DNA of 34,184 nt from Vicinamibacterales bacterium (lineage in GTDB: Bacteria > Acidobacteriota > Vicinamibacteria > Vicinamibacterales > UBA8438). The stretch covers positions 1 through 34,184 of the forward strand of contig JAPYUM010000041.1 in NCBI GenBank assembly GCA_029940535.1, read 5' to 3'. Positions 15,730 through 23,237 of this stretch are shown here, in pieces. The position numbers and the translations under genes were made by a program. The stretch's first letter is position 1; every line of letters begins with the position of its first letter. Under the pieces are notes generated by a model that was not told where the DNA came from, did not search any database, and was given only the letters and a program-made list of their open reading frames with translations.

Positions 15730-17658
15730 ATGTCACGTGCAAAGCAGGCCAACTCGCGGCGTCGGTTCATGAAACAGGCTGTATTGGGCGCCGGTGCCAC
15801 GGCGGCAACGTTGGGGGCCGGAAGCGTCGGATTGGCGGCGGCCGAAGGGGACGAGGCCCCGATTCGGGTGCCGGACGAGTTCGAAACCGCCAAGAACGCC
15901 CCCCTGCCGACCGTCGATTTCCCGATGACCGGCGCGCAGGTCTTCGCGCGGGCCTGTAAGGAAGAGGGTGTCGCGGCGCTGTTCTGTTGCCCCGGCAACT
16001 ACAGTGTGGTGCACGCCATTTCCGACACCGGTATCCCGACCTACGGCGGTCGTCACGAAGGGTCGCTCTGTCATGCGGCTGACGCCTTCACCCGAGTGAC
16101 CGGCGAGATAGCGGCGACATCTGGCACCGAGGGGCCCGGATTCACCGACATGATCTGCGGAATCGCGACGGCCAACGCCGCCCGGTCGCCGGTCCTGGTG
16201 CTGGCGAGCAACAAGACGATTTTTGCCGAAGACACCGAGCGGGGGATTCAGGACGCCTATCAGCAGCCGACCACCGAAGGCTTGCGCAAGTACGGGAAGC
16301 GACTGATTACCCCGGCTCGTATCCACGAGTATGCCGGTTACGCGTTCCGGCAGCTCCGGAGCGGGGTGCCCAAGCCGGTCCACCTCGACTTCCCGGCCGA
16401 GATCGCGAACGCGCGGTTCCGCGACGCCAGCGAGATCGAGTACTTCTACGACAAGACGAAGTACCGCACCGACACAAAACCGCATCCGGACCCGCGTGCC
16501 ATCGATCAGGCGGTCGCGTTGCTGCGCGATGCCGAGCGCCCGATGATCGTGTCGAGCAACGGCGTGTTCCACACCCGGGCGTGGGACGCGCTGCGTCAGG
16601 TGGCCGAGCGGGCCCAGATTCCGGTCGTGGAGTCCGGCGCCACCAAGGGACAGTTTCCCGCCGATCACGCGCTGTCGGCCAGCACCGCTCCGGGCGCGCT
16701 GGCCAGTGCGGACCTGGTGCTGCTGGTGGGCCAATACTGCATGCCCACCCAGGGCGAGTTCGCCTTCGGTCCGGACACGAAGTACATCCGCATTGACCCG
16801 GAAGCCGGGGATATCGGCCGGAACCTCCCGATCGATCTCGGTATCGTCAGTGACGAGAAGGCGGCGCTCGAAGCGCTGGCCGCCGCCCTGCCTCAGATGC
16901 GACACGACGCGTGGGTGGCCGAGATCGCCGCCGCGCGGGCCGAGTTCGAGGCGGAGAACGAGCAGTACTACCAGACCGGCCTCGGTTACACCGACGCCGT
17001 GCACCCCTCGGTCATCGGCAAGGAACTGGCGGACTTCCTGCACGCCGGCAGCCTGCCACGTGACCGGACGACGATTGTCCAGGGCGGATACGGGATCGCC
17101 CGCTACACACGCCGCTATCTCCGAAGCTACCGGCCCGGGCAGATCATGAACGGCGCCTACCAGTACGGCGCCATCGGTCCCGACGTGGGCTACACCATCG
17201 GGGTGGCGGCCGCCGTGCAACACGGGGTCGGGCCGCAGGCCGACTACAAGGGCCATCCGATCATCGCGATCACGGGTGACGCCGGATTTGGCTACAGCGG
17301 AATGGAGATGGAGACGCTGTCCAAGTATCGGTTGCCCGCCGTCGTCATCGTCTACAACAACAATGCGTGGGGCACCTGGGAGGGGCAACGCAACAATCAG
17401 GTCGGACTGCCGGTCCACCTGTTCCAGGAGAACCTGCGGTACGACAAGCTCGGTGAAGCGCTTGGCGCGCACGGCGAGTATGTGACCGCGCCGGGCGACT
17501 TCAGGCCGGCACTCGAGCGAGCGTATCAAGTGGCGCTCGACGAGAGCCGTCCCTCGGTCGTCAACGTGCAGGCGAAGAAAGAGTTCTGGCTGCGTGATCA
17601 GTATGCGCCTGGATTCCTCGGCAAGATCGAGCCGGGCGTGTTGTCGTATTACCACTAG
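15730..17658 (+). CDS. Tat-exported thiamine-diphosphate-dependent enzyme (acetolactate synthase-like)
   Basis: 642-residue ThDP enzyme of the acetolactate synthase/decarboxylase fold with a near-perfect twin-arginine signal (SRRRFMK, residues 9-15, then an Ala/Gly-rich hydrophobic stretch to about 38). The PYR domain has the cofactor-activating Glu110 in [15 protein letters not shown]; the PP domain has GDAGFGYSG (Asp517) and NNNAWG, the metal and diphosphate site. The middle domain is complete, so the enzyme is probably active. Export would place a cofactor-loaded enzyme in the periplasm, which fits the Tat route for folded proteins. Substrate is unknown. ATG 15730 has AAGAGGAG seven bases upstream. 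A cytochrome c gene lies downstream. Confidence 0.88.
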   Translation: MSRAKQANSRRRFMKQAVLGAGATAATLGAGSVGLAAAEGDEAPIRVPDEFETAKNAPLPTVDFPMTGAQVFARACKEEGVAALFCCPGNYSVVHAISDTGIPTYGGRHEGSLCHAADAFTRVTGEIAATSGTEGPGFTDMICGIATANAARSPVLVLASNKTIFAEDTERGIQDAYQQPTTEGLRKYGKRLITPARIHEYAGYAFRQLRSGVPKPVHLDFPAEIANARFRDASEIEYFYDKTKYRTDTKPHPDPRAIDQAVALLRDAERPMIVSSNGVFHTRAWDALRQVAERAQIPVVESGATKGQFPADHALSASTAPGALASADLVLLVGQYCMPTQGEFAFGPDTKYIRIDPEAGDIGRNLPIDLGIVSDEKAALEALAAALPQMRHDAWVAEIAAARAEFEAENEQYYQTGLGYTDAVHPSVIGKELADFLHAGSLPRDRTTIVQGGYGIARYTRRYLRSYRPGQIMNGAYQYGAIGPDVGYTIGVAAAVQHGVGPQADYKGHPIIAITGDAGFGYSGMEMETLSKYRLPAVVIVYNNNAWGTWEGQRNNQVGLPVHLFQENLRYDKLGEALGAHGEYVTAPGDFRPALERAYQVALDESRPSVVNVQAKKEFWLRDQYAPGFLGKIEPGVLSYYH

Positions 17659-17699
17659 CGGGTCCAGTCGACGGTCACCCGAGGCTACCTACGGAGGGG

Positions 17700-17728
17700 A
17701 AGAAGCCGGCACGCTGTGCCGGCTTCTT
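17700..17728 (+). terminator. Hairpin terminator after the ThDP enzyme gene
   Basis: AAGAAGCCGGCAC (17700-17712) pairs with GTGCCGGCTTCTT (17716-17728) around a three-base loop, a perfect 13-base-pair stem followed by a short TCT run. It lies 42 bases after the stop and 13 bases before the next start, so it likely separates the two units, though the T tract is short. Confidence 0.65.
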
Positions 17729-17741
17729 CTATATTGCGAAC

Positions 17742-18263
17742 GTGACAGCAGGAACCAAGGGGGCGCCGCCCCTGTCTCGCCGGCGACTGACGGCTGAACA
17801 GTCGTTGGCGGTGGTGCGCGAGCGCCTGCAGACCTATGCCGACCGGGGCGTGTTTCGAGGGTTCAGTGAGCAGGCCCCGCGCGGCGGACGGCATCGGTTC
17901 CGATTCTCGTGGCTTGGTGTGCGAACCTTGTCACTGGACTACACGCCGAAAACCGGGACGTTCCTGTTTCGTAATCTCCTGCCCGGTATTCCCGCCCGTT
18001 CATCGCTCGCTCGCGATCTACAGGGGTTCGTGGCCGGTCGCGCCTCTCCACGTCTGCCCCCGCATCGCCGGGTCGACCGTCGGCGCGCGCGGATCGGGTG
18101 CGTGCCCTCGCGCGGTGCGGTGTCGGTGGAGCTTGTGGCGACGCGGAACCACCACGAATACGGCGTCAACCGGGTCGTCAATCTGGCGCACGAGATTTTC
18201 TTGTATCTCCATACGTATCAGCCGGAATACATGTGGAAGCATTTCGATGCGCCCCAGGAATAA
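17742..18263 (+). CDS. Hypothetical protein
   Basis: Unrecognised 173-residue, strongly basic soluble protein. The central part reads as a beta-rich fold (HRFRFSWLGVRTLSLDYTPK, then GTFLFRNLLPGIP), followed by an Arg/Pro-rich loop, then a well-formed segment (AVSVELVATRNHHEYGVNR) and a helix with EIFLYLHTY. No signal peptide and no known motif. GTG 17742 is the first start after the hairpin; no clear ribosome site precedes it. Gene-like codon use supports it as real. A short inverted repeat overlaps its stop. Confidence 0.65.
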   Translation: MTAGTKGAPPLSRRRLTAEQSLAVVRERLQTYADRGVFRGFSEQAPRGGRHRFRFSWLGVRTLSLDYTPKTGTFLFRNLLPGIPARSSLARDLQGFVAGRASPRLPPHRRVDRRRARIGCVPSRGAVSVELVATRNHHEYGVNRVVNLAHEIFLYLHTYQPEYMWKHFDAPQE

Positions 18264-18281
18264 GGACCCTGACCGGGTCCT
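18263..18281 (+). terminator. Possible weak hairpin at the end of the hypothetical gene
   Basis: AGGACCC (18263-18269) and GGGTCCT (18275-18281) form a seven-base-pair stem with a five-base loop that begins at the last base of the stop codon. No T tract follows, so it may only attenuate transcription or stabilise the 3' end. Confidence 0.3.
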
Positions 18282-18326
18282 AAGACGTCATCTGCCATCC
18301 GCCGCAGGTCACACGGAGAATCGAAC

Positions 18327-18740
18327 ATGCAGCAGCACTGTGTCCGCCTCCTCGTCATCCTGGCCGTCGGCGGCTACGCCGCCGTGACAGCCACGGCCCT
18401 CCAGTCGCATCCCGCCGAACCGCACCAGCACGCGGAGGGCCAAGCCCTCGAGAATCCGTTGGAGGCGACCGCCGACTCGAAAGCCACTGGCCGCCAACGC
18501 TATGTGTTCATGTGCCGAGATTGCCACGGCAATACCGGTCTCGGCGACGGCGACATGGCGCACGCGGGCGGCGACGTGCCGGACTTCACCGATGACATCT
18601 GGTTACACGGACCCTCAGACGGCGAGATCTTCCTGGTGATCAAAGAGGGCGTGTCGGCCGACATGCAGCCCTACGCCGACCGCATCAACGACGAAGACAT
18701 CTGGCACCTCGTCAACTACCTCAAGACGTTGCAGCGGTAG
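18327..18740 (+). CDS. Periplasmic monohaem cytochrome c
   Basis: 137-residue class I c-type cytochrome with a signal peptide (about residues 1-25). Haem attachment is CRDCH at 63-67, and the likely distal Met is Met113 in SADMQPY; the last helix (DIWHLVNYLKTLQR) is typical. It would carry electrons in the periplasm. ATG 18327 has GGAG eight to nine bases upstream. The spacer between signal and haem domain is His/Ala-rich (HPAEPHQHAEGQ) and flexible. The exported ThDP enzyme upstream and this cytochrome could form one oxidation chain, but a terminator-like hairpin and an unrelated gene lie between them. Confidence 0.88.
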   Translation: MQQHCVRLLVILAVGGYAAVTATALQSHPAEPHQHAEGQALENPLEATADSKATGRQRYVFMCRDCHGNTGLGDGDMAHAGGDVPDFTDDIWLHGPSDGEIFLVIKEGVSADMQPYADRINDEDIWHLVNYLKTLQR

Positions 18741-18770
18741 GCTTCCTCCGCACAAAGACGTACGTAGCCT

Positions 18771-18786
18771 CCGGTCTTCAGACCGG
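18771..18786. repeat. Short perfect inverted repeat in convergent gap
   Basis: CCGGTCTTCAGACCGG is a hairpin with a six-base-pair stem and TTCA loop in the 161-base gap between the cytochrome gene and the convergent XRE gene. It may act as a two-way transcription end or belong to another interspersed repeat family. Nothing else was recognised in this gap. Confidence 0.4.
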
Positions 18787-18901
18787 CCCAGAGTCGACGC
18801 CCGGCATGCGGGGAGCTGGCCAGGCGCAGCGGTGCGGTCGGGCGACGGAAGCGTGCATCTCGGTCGCGAACCGGTCGTGGACGAGCGTGAGAGGGAGGTG
18901 G

Positions 18902-19129
18902 CTAGCGGACAGTGCCCTCCTCGGGGCGGCCGTTGCCGTCTCCGGGGTCGAAGATCTCTTCGATTGGCAGACCGAAGAGGCGGGCAATCTTGAAGGCCAG
19001 CGGGAGACCGGGGTCGTACTTGCGGGTTTCGATGGCGTTGATGGTCTGGCGTGAGACGCCGAGTCGCTCGGCCAGCGTTGCCTGAGACCATTCGCGCTCG
19101 GCTCGCAACACTCGCAGCCGGTTCTTCAT
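18902..19129 (-). CDS. XRE-family helix-turn-helix regulator
   Basis: 75-residue protein made almost wholly of a Cro/CI-type DNA-binding domain (NRLRVLRAEREWSQATLAE, then RLGVSRQTINAIETRKYDP and LAFKIARLFG). No sensor domain is attached. ATG 19129 overlaps the stop of the upstream membrane-protein gene as ATGA, so the two are a coupled unit. In comparable pairs a small regulator acts with its membrane partner; here it probably controls its own operon through the AT-rich region ahead of the membrane gene (inference). Confidence 0.9.
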   Translation of the reverse strand: MKNRLRVLRAEREWSQATLAERLGVSRQTINAIETRKYDPGLPLAFKIARLFGLPIEEIFDPGDGNGRPEEGTVR

Positions 19130-19629
19130 CGGTATCTCCAGGCGAAGTAGAGTTGGCCGGCCATCATGGCGAACACCGGGACGAGAATCGGGACCTCGTC
19201 ACCCAAGGGCCCGGCGCCGGCGTCCTCGAGCAGCTGCCAGCCCAGGAAGAAGAAGAACCACGTCCCGAAACCCACCGCCAGCCCTTGAATCTGGACAAGG
19301 CGGGTCAGCTCGTCCGCCATCCGCAAGAACCGGAGATAGGAAAGCAGGACGCCTATCGCCAGTACGTTGGGGAACATTGCCACCAGCCAGACCGACGGCC
19401 CCTCCACCGCCAGGCCGAAGCCAAGGTTCCCCTTCAAGATCTGGCCGGCCGCGAGGAAGCTCATCATCCAGACTAACGCCCAGACGGTCATCCGGACCTG
19501 GTTGTGTCGATCAGCGGGTGTGCCGAATCCGCTGGCTAGCCAGGCCCACGAGCCCGTGGGTTGCCTTTCGGCGCCCTCGGGGGCGTCCCAGCCGCCGGGC
19601 CGGCCATCACGTTGCGCGTTGTTGGTCAT
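19126..19629 (-). CDS. Small integral membrane protein partnered with XRE regulator
   Basis: 167-residue protein with a polar, Gly/Pro-rich N-terminus of about 45 residues and four hydrophobic segments (VWALVWMMSFLAAGQIL, VWLVAMFPNVLAIGVLLSYL, GLAVGFGTWFFFFLGWQL, ILVPVFAMMAGQLYFAW). It matches no family I can name. ATG 19629 is chosen because GGAGA lies six bases upstream; ATG 19641 would add four residues. The gene is led by an AT-rich promoter island and overlaps the regulator gene. It may anchor, sense for or be the target of the regulator. Confidence 0.78.
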   Translation of the reverse strand: MTNNAQRDGRPGGWDAPEGAERQPTGSWAWLASGFGTPADRHNQVRMTVWALVWMMSFLAAGQILKGNLGFGLAVEGPSVWLVAMFPNVLAIGVLLSYLRFLRMADELTRLVQIQGLAVGFGTWFFFFLGWQLLEDAGAGPLGDEVPILVPVFAMMAGQLYFAWRYR

Positions 19630-19660
19630 GTCGTTCTCCATTGTCTATATATCAAATAAA

Positions 19661-19703
19661 CTTGACATACAAAATAGCATGACTCGCTTTTCATTATGTC
19701 AAG
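19661..19703 (-). promoter_or_regulatory. AT-rich promoter with flanking inverted repeat (candidate operator)
   Basis: CTTGACATA (19661-19669) and TATGTCAAG (19695-19703) form a perfect nine-base inverted repeat with 25 bases between. Read on the minus strand, the distal arm contains TTGACA, a perfect -35, with TGCTAT 17 bases on as a weak -10; the second arm then falls near the start of transcription. The surrounding 100 bases are much more AT-rich than the genome. The layout suits repression by the XRE protein encoded in the operon. Confidence 0.55.
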
Positions 19704-19831
19704 GTATATTTACATTTCGATATCGTGAAACAGAAGGACCAGAAGAGTGGCCTTCTTAGAACGAGAGCCGCCCGTTGGGCCGAGCGCGTCCGACCCGGCG
19801 CCTCGATGCCGAGCAGATGGTGGTACGGCTG

Positions 19832-20335
19832 CTACACGTCGTCGTCGGTAGCGCTCGCCTGGATCTGGGGGGCGCGTTTGAAGACGACGGTGAGGCCGAA
19901 GAGCGTAATCGCGGTGGAGGCGGCCAGGCCGACGTAGGTGCCCGGCGCCAAGGTGGGTTCGAGTGTGGGCTGTGCTGGTCGGCCTTCGACGATCGCGCGG
20001 GCCTGGGACGTCGACCAGCCCTGCTGGGCGGCCGAGCGCTGCATCAGTTGTTCGGCGAGAAACAGGATGCCGAACGCGCACAGCCCGACGAGCAACAGCG
20101 GGTGCCGGGAATTCTTACGGGTCACGATACTGAGACCGGCCAGCACCACGGCCAGGATCGCGCACACCAGTACCCAGAGCGCAGCCAGGTCTGGCACGCC
20201 GCCGAACTGTTGTGTGCCAACCGAGACCCAGGGCATGAACGCGCTTGCGGCGAGCACCCCGGCGGCGGCAATCGGCCAATAGTAGGCGCGCATCGAGTGG
20301 CGAACCACTCCTCGTATCGCGTTTCCCAGAGACAT
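19832..20335 (-). CDS. Hypothetical membrane protein
   Basis: 167-residue protein with about four hydrophobic segments (PIAAAGVLAASAFMPWVSV, AALWVLVCAILAVVLAGLSI, HPLLLVGLCAFGILFL and TYVGLAASTAITLFGLTVVF) and a polar loop before the last. No family recognised. ATG 20335 is the first ATG; GTG 20365 and ATG 20293 are alternatives and none has a clear ribosome site. It ends about 190 bases before the XRE operon's start and may be a separate transcript. Confidence 0.62.
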   Translation of the reverse strand: MSLGNAIRGVVRHSMRAYYWPIAAAGVLAASAFMPWVSVGTQQFGGVPDLAALWVLVCAILAVVLAGLSIVTRKNSRHPLLLVGLCAFGILFLAEQLMQRSAAQQGWSTSQARAIVEGRPAQPTLEPTLAPGTYVGLAASTAITLFGLTVVFKRAPQIQASATDDDV

Positions 20336-20383
20336 CAGCGCCGAGTGTACCACTAGCGATTGCACGCTCCGGGCCGGTGGCGC

Positions 20384-20399
20384 GACGCCGCGCGGCGTC
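20384..20399. repeat. Perfect 16-base palindrome after otsB
   Basis: GACGCCGCGCGGCGTC lies five bases beyond the otsB stop. It could fold as a hairpin in the otsB transcript, but no T tract follows on the minus strand, so termination is uncertain. Confidence 0.35.
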
Positions 20400-20403
20400 T
20401 GGA

Positions 20404-21216
20404 TCAGCCGGTTCGGCCGCGTGCCGCCAGTCGAGCCAGCAGCTCTGCGACCGCCGCCGGGTCTGGCAATCGGTAGCGGGCGCGCGATGGTCTCGACCCC
20501 ACCATGACGCTGACGCCGCGGTCACCAATCGCGTCGAACGCATGTTCGTCGGTCTGGTCGTCTCCGAGGTAGACCGGGCGGAACGGGGCGCCGTGGCCAC
20601 GCGCGGCATCCGCTTCGATCCAGCGCACGGCGTCACCCTTGTTCCAAGCGATGTTGGGCAGAAGCTCGAAGACGCAGTCACCACGTTGCAGCCGCAGGGT
20701 GCCGGCCTCGAGGGCCGGGGTGGCCAGGTCCCAGAACGCCCGTTCGGCTCGCTCGCGGTCGGCCGGAGTCGCCGCACGTACGTGCAAGGCCACGGCGAGT
20801 CCCTTGTTCTCGACCAGGGTGCCCCGGAGCGGGGCGACCGTCTGGGCGATCAGGGCGCCGAGCCGCTGCAGTTCCTCGGCGCGGGCGCCAAACCCCGGTA
20901 CTTCGAAGCGGGTGTCGGGGGCATCGATCTCCATGCCGTGCAGTCCAGCGTAGTAGAGACCGTCGCCGAGCCCCGTCCGTCGTCGCACGTCGTCCGCCCG
21001 TCGTCCGCTGACAACGCCCACCCTCGTCCGCGGTTGTGCCGCCAGCGTGGAGAGTGTCGTCCGGAGCCCGTCTCCCAGGAACACTGCCTCCGGTTCAGAT
21101 TGGAACTCGCACAGGGTTCCGTCGAAGTCGGTGAGTATCAGGAGCGGCCGGCGGTCTGCACCGATGATGATGTCGGCGAGATCCTCGGTGGTCGCGAACG
21201 GGGGTGCGGAGGTCAC
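20404..21216 (-). CDS. otsB: Trehalose-6-phosphate phosphatase
   Basis: 270-residue HAD-superfamily phosphatase that turns trehalose-6-phosphate into trehalose. Motif I is DFDGTL (Asp30 nucleophile, Asp32), motif II VVSGR, the trehalose-phosphatase mark GLHGMEI at 91-97, ENKGLAVALHVR, the lysine of WNKG (193) and motif IV GDDQTDE (218-224). The open frame extends 80 codons further upstream, but that stretch lies over another gene and has no family match. GTG 21216 overlaps the preceding stop as GTGA. Together with otsA on the other strand it completes the two-step trehalose route. Confidence 0.92.
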   Translation of the reverse strand: MTSAPPFATTEDLADIIIGADRRPLLILTDFDGTLCEFQSEPEAVFLGDGLRTTLSTLAAQPRTRVGVVSGRRADDVRRRTGLGDGLYYAGLHGMEIDAPDTRFEVPGFGARAEELQRLGALIAQTVAPLRGTLVENKGLAVALHVRAATPADRERAERAFWDLATPALEAGTLRLQRGDCVFELLPNIAWNKGDAVRWIEADAARGHGAPFRPVYLGDDQTDEHAFDAIGDRGVSVMVGSRPSRARYRLPDPAAVAELLARLAARGRTG

Positions 21217-21656
21217 CGACTGGCGGTGGGTGAGGCGGCTGGACCACGCAGTGTCGGTGCGCACAGGCTGCTGTCCGACGTCGTGGCCAAGCGGGAGTCG
21301 GACGCAGTCACCGCCAGATTCAACAGATACAGCCGGTAGGCGCCAGGGTCGCGGCCCGGGTTCCCGCAGATCCGCACGCGGTCGCTCGTGGTCAGCGCGC
21401 TGTCGGTCCACCCCTCCTGTTGCAGACGTCTCGCGCCACGCCACTCGAACGCCCACGTGTGCGGGTGGCCTTGACCGTCGCGCACGCGGAGCTGGATCAT
21501 GGAATGCGGGTTACCGAACTGGAACGAGCTGACCTCACCTTCGAGGACGATCGTGCGCTCTTCGTCGTATGTCTCTCCGATGGCGTGGTGGGCCTGAAGC
21601 GGGAAGTGCGTCGCACACACAACGGCTGCAATCAGAACGCCCAAGCGTCGCGTCAT
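21213..21656 (-). CDS. DUF6152-like secreted protein
   Basis: 147-residue exported protein with a signal peptide ending at about LQAHHA. The part HHAIGETYDEERTIVLEGEV followed by FQFGNPHSMIQLRVRD is the hallmark of small periplasmic DUF6152-type proteins, whose function is unknown. The C-terminal 25 residues are Ser/Thr-rich and not part of the family core. ATG 21656 is preceded by AGGGGG with suitable spacing. The stop overlaps the otsB start, so the two genes are transcribed together although no functional link is known. Confidence 0.8.
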   Translation of the reverse strand: MTRRLGVLIAAVVCATHFPLQAHHAIGETYDEERTIVLEGEVSSFQFGNPHSMIQLRVRDGQGHPHTWAFEWRGARRLQQEGWTDSALTTSDRVRICGNPGRDPGAYRLYLLNLAVTASDSRLATTSDSSLCAPTLRGPAASPTASR

Positions 21657-21719
21657 CAGTTTCCCCCTCTCCTCAGGTTCGCCGTCTTCATCATACTGCG
21701 CGGGTCAGCGCGGCCACGC

Positions 21720-21736
21720 CTGAAGATTGTCTGAAG
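21720..21736 (+). promoter_or_regulatory. CTGAAG-N5-CTGAAG box upstream of regulator remnant
   Basis: Two identical CTGAAG hexamers (21720-21725, 21731-21736) are spaced one helical turn (11 bases) apart. Such direct half-sites are typical for OmpR/PhoB-class regulators; the PmrA box CTTAAG-N5-CTTAAG has the same layout. It lies 50 bases before the remnant of an OmpR-class receiver gene. A matching box is at 25605-25621. Confidence 0.55.
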
Positions 21737-21785
21737 TCTGGCCAGGCCGCGCCGCTGGTCGCCCGATCTTCGATAAGCTTGGGAG

Positions 21786-21935
21786 ATGACCTCGCCCCTG
21801 CCGGGGCGCGATGGGCTCGAGGTGCTGGCCGAGTTCCGCCGCCAACAAATCGGGACGCCCGTCGTGGTCCTGACGTTCCGGATCATGCTGCCGACGGTAT
21901 CCGCGTTCGCGGGGGGCACTCCCGCCCCACACTGA
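21786..21935 (+). pseudogene. Response-regulator receiver fragment
   Basis: The 49-residue reading frame contains LPGRDGLEVLAEFRRQ followed by IGTPVVVLTFR. This is the segment directly after the phosphoacceptor Asp of OmpR-class receivers (usually DLMLPGxDGL...TPVLxLTAR). The part before the Asp, the rest of the receiver and the whole DNA-binding domain are missing, and the last 17 residues match nothing. I read it as the remnant of a deleted two-component regulator. It stands directly before a decayed PepSY gene, a frequent arrangement in metal-uptake loci. An expressed short protein is unlikely. Confidence 0.6.
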
Positions 21936-21950
21936 CGAAGAATTCATCCC

Positions 21951-22558
21951 GTGATTGCGTTTCTCGAGCGGCCCCGTTCCGTCTTCCTCCGGCGCGCGCT
22001 GTTCCAGGTGCACCTCTGGGTCGGTGTCCTGTCGGCGCTCTATCTGATTATCGTCTCCGTCACCGGTGCGGCACTGATGTTCCGCATTCACTTGCAACGC
22101 GCGGTGCACCCGGACCTCTTCGTAGAAAGCGTGGGCGATCTGGCCGAGCCCGTGACCGTGCTCGAGAGGGTGCGTGACGCGTACCCGGTCGGGCGGGTTT
22201 CGGGCGTCGACGCGCCGACTACGGATCGACCAACCTACCTGGCCTATGTCACCGCCGGCGACCAGTTATAGACGATTCTTGCCGATCGGGTGTCTGGCGC
22301 GGTGCTGGGCGAGCTACCCGAGCATTCCGTCGTCCGCACCTTGCAAGATCTGCACTTTGACCTGTTGGCCGGGCGCACCGGCCGTGTCGTGAACGGGGTC
22401 GGCGGCTTCTGTCTGTTGCTCCTGTGCCTGACCGGTCTGGTCATCTGGTGGCCCGGTCGGTCGAACTGGCGGAGTGGATTCACGATTGACTGGGCTCGTC
22501 CTCTGGTGGACGCGCGTCGTCACGCCGTGGCGCGACCGCTCGCAGCGCCCGCCCTCCG
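21951..22558 (+). pseudogene. Truncated PepSY-associated membrane protein with in-frame stop
   Basis: The frame opened by GTG 21951 encodes a PepSY-TM-type start (RALFQVHLWVGVLSALYLII, then SVTGAALMFR) and continues to AYVTAGDQL, where TAG at 22269-22271 stops it. Beyond the stop, the same frame carries on with expected family sequence: LGELPEHSVVRTLQDLHFDL, GRVVNGVGGFCLLLLCLTGL and IWWPGRSNWRSGFTIDW. The lesion is therefore a nonsense change, not a frameshift. After about 22500 similarity ends, well short of the usual 350-500 residues, and a convergent gene ends at 22559. PepSY-TM proteins are commonly linked to ferric-siderophore receptors. Readthrough or restart at GTG 22290 could give fragments only. 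Confidence 0.75.
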
Positions 22559-23215
22559 TCAGCCGACCGTGAAGACGACCAGCCCAAATGCCAACAGCCA
22601 CAAGGCGTTCAGGTGAAACACCGGTCGATAGAGCTTCAGGTTGTCGGGGAGCCCCATCGTGAGTGCCATGCCGGCTATCCCGAGGAGACCGCCGAAGCCG
22701 ACTAGCCACACCGGCCAGATCGCTCCCTGCAGCAGGAGTCCGATGACCAACACGACCTGACCGACACCGATGAATACGCGTGAAAAGCGCACCAGGCAGG
22801 TGACATATTCCGTGGTGGCACGAAGTGAGGTGATAAACCCGTCCACGGCCTCATCCGATTGGCCATCCATGTCCAACGAGCCCCACGCCCCAAAGTGGTA
22901 GTAGAAGGCGGCCGCGATCGCCCCCATCATCAAGCCGGTGCCCAACACCGCGACCGCGGGCCACACCAGGATGCGCGACTCTTCCCCCGACACGAGCGTG
23001 GCGAGCGCGACCAAGGCCATGACGGCCACGACGTGACCAAACAGGTGTACGCGATAGAGCCAGATCCACAGGCGCCGACGCTTGAGCACCGCTGGGAAAT
23101 CGGTCGGGACGAAGTAGTCGCCGAGCTTGGCCGGCAACAATATCCAGCCGAGCCACAGCATCGCTGAGGCCGCGAGGAAAAAGCCGCCGGTGACGTTGAC
23201 TTCGAAGTCGCTCAT
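22559..23215 (-). CDS. Multi-pass membrane protein of unknown function
   Basis: 218-residue inner-membrane protein with about six hydrophobic helices (for example GGFFLAASAMLWLGWILLPA, VHLFGHVVAVMALVALATLV, ILVWPAVAVLGTGLMMGAIA and NALWLLAFGLVVFTV). No family recognised. ATG 23215 follows the TonB receptor stop by 22 bases, so both are likely in one transcript; the frame is open back to 23311 but that part overlaps the receptor gene. Position suggests a role with the receptor, which is inference only. Confidence 0.7.
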   Translation of the reverse strand: MSDFEVNVTGGFFLAASAMLWLGWILLPAKLGDYFVPTDFPAVLKRRRLWIWLYRVHLFGHVVAVMALVALATLVSGEESRILVWPAVAVLGTGLMMGAIAAAFYYHFGAWGSLDMDGQSDEAVDGFITSLRATTEYVTCLVRFSRVFIGVGQVVLVIGLLLQGAIWPVWLVGFGGLLGIAGMALTMGLPDNLKLYRPVFHLNALWLLAFGLVVFTVG

Positions 23216-23237
23216 GGCTGCTGTGATGCCGCACCGA

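Noticed and set aside
15733-17655. 640-codon open frame antisense to the ThDP enzyme gene
   Set aside because: It mirrors the real gene almost exactly, a known result of GC-rich third positions. The product has no recognisable domain, while the plus-strand protein has complete family motifs.
19725-19937. Short plus-strand ORF from GTG in the AT-rich gap
   Set aside because: No ribosome site, composition typical of antisense reading over the membrane-protein gene, no similarity.
21217-21456. N-terminal extension of otsB by 80 residues
   Set aside because: Overlaps the DUF6152-like gene and lacks similarity; the GTG at 21216 fits both the family N-terminus and the GTGA overlap.
21656-21919. 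87-codon minus-strand ORF in the gap before the DUF6152-like gene
   Set aside because: Reads antisense through the receiver-domain fragment, which is recognisable on the plus strand.
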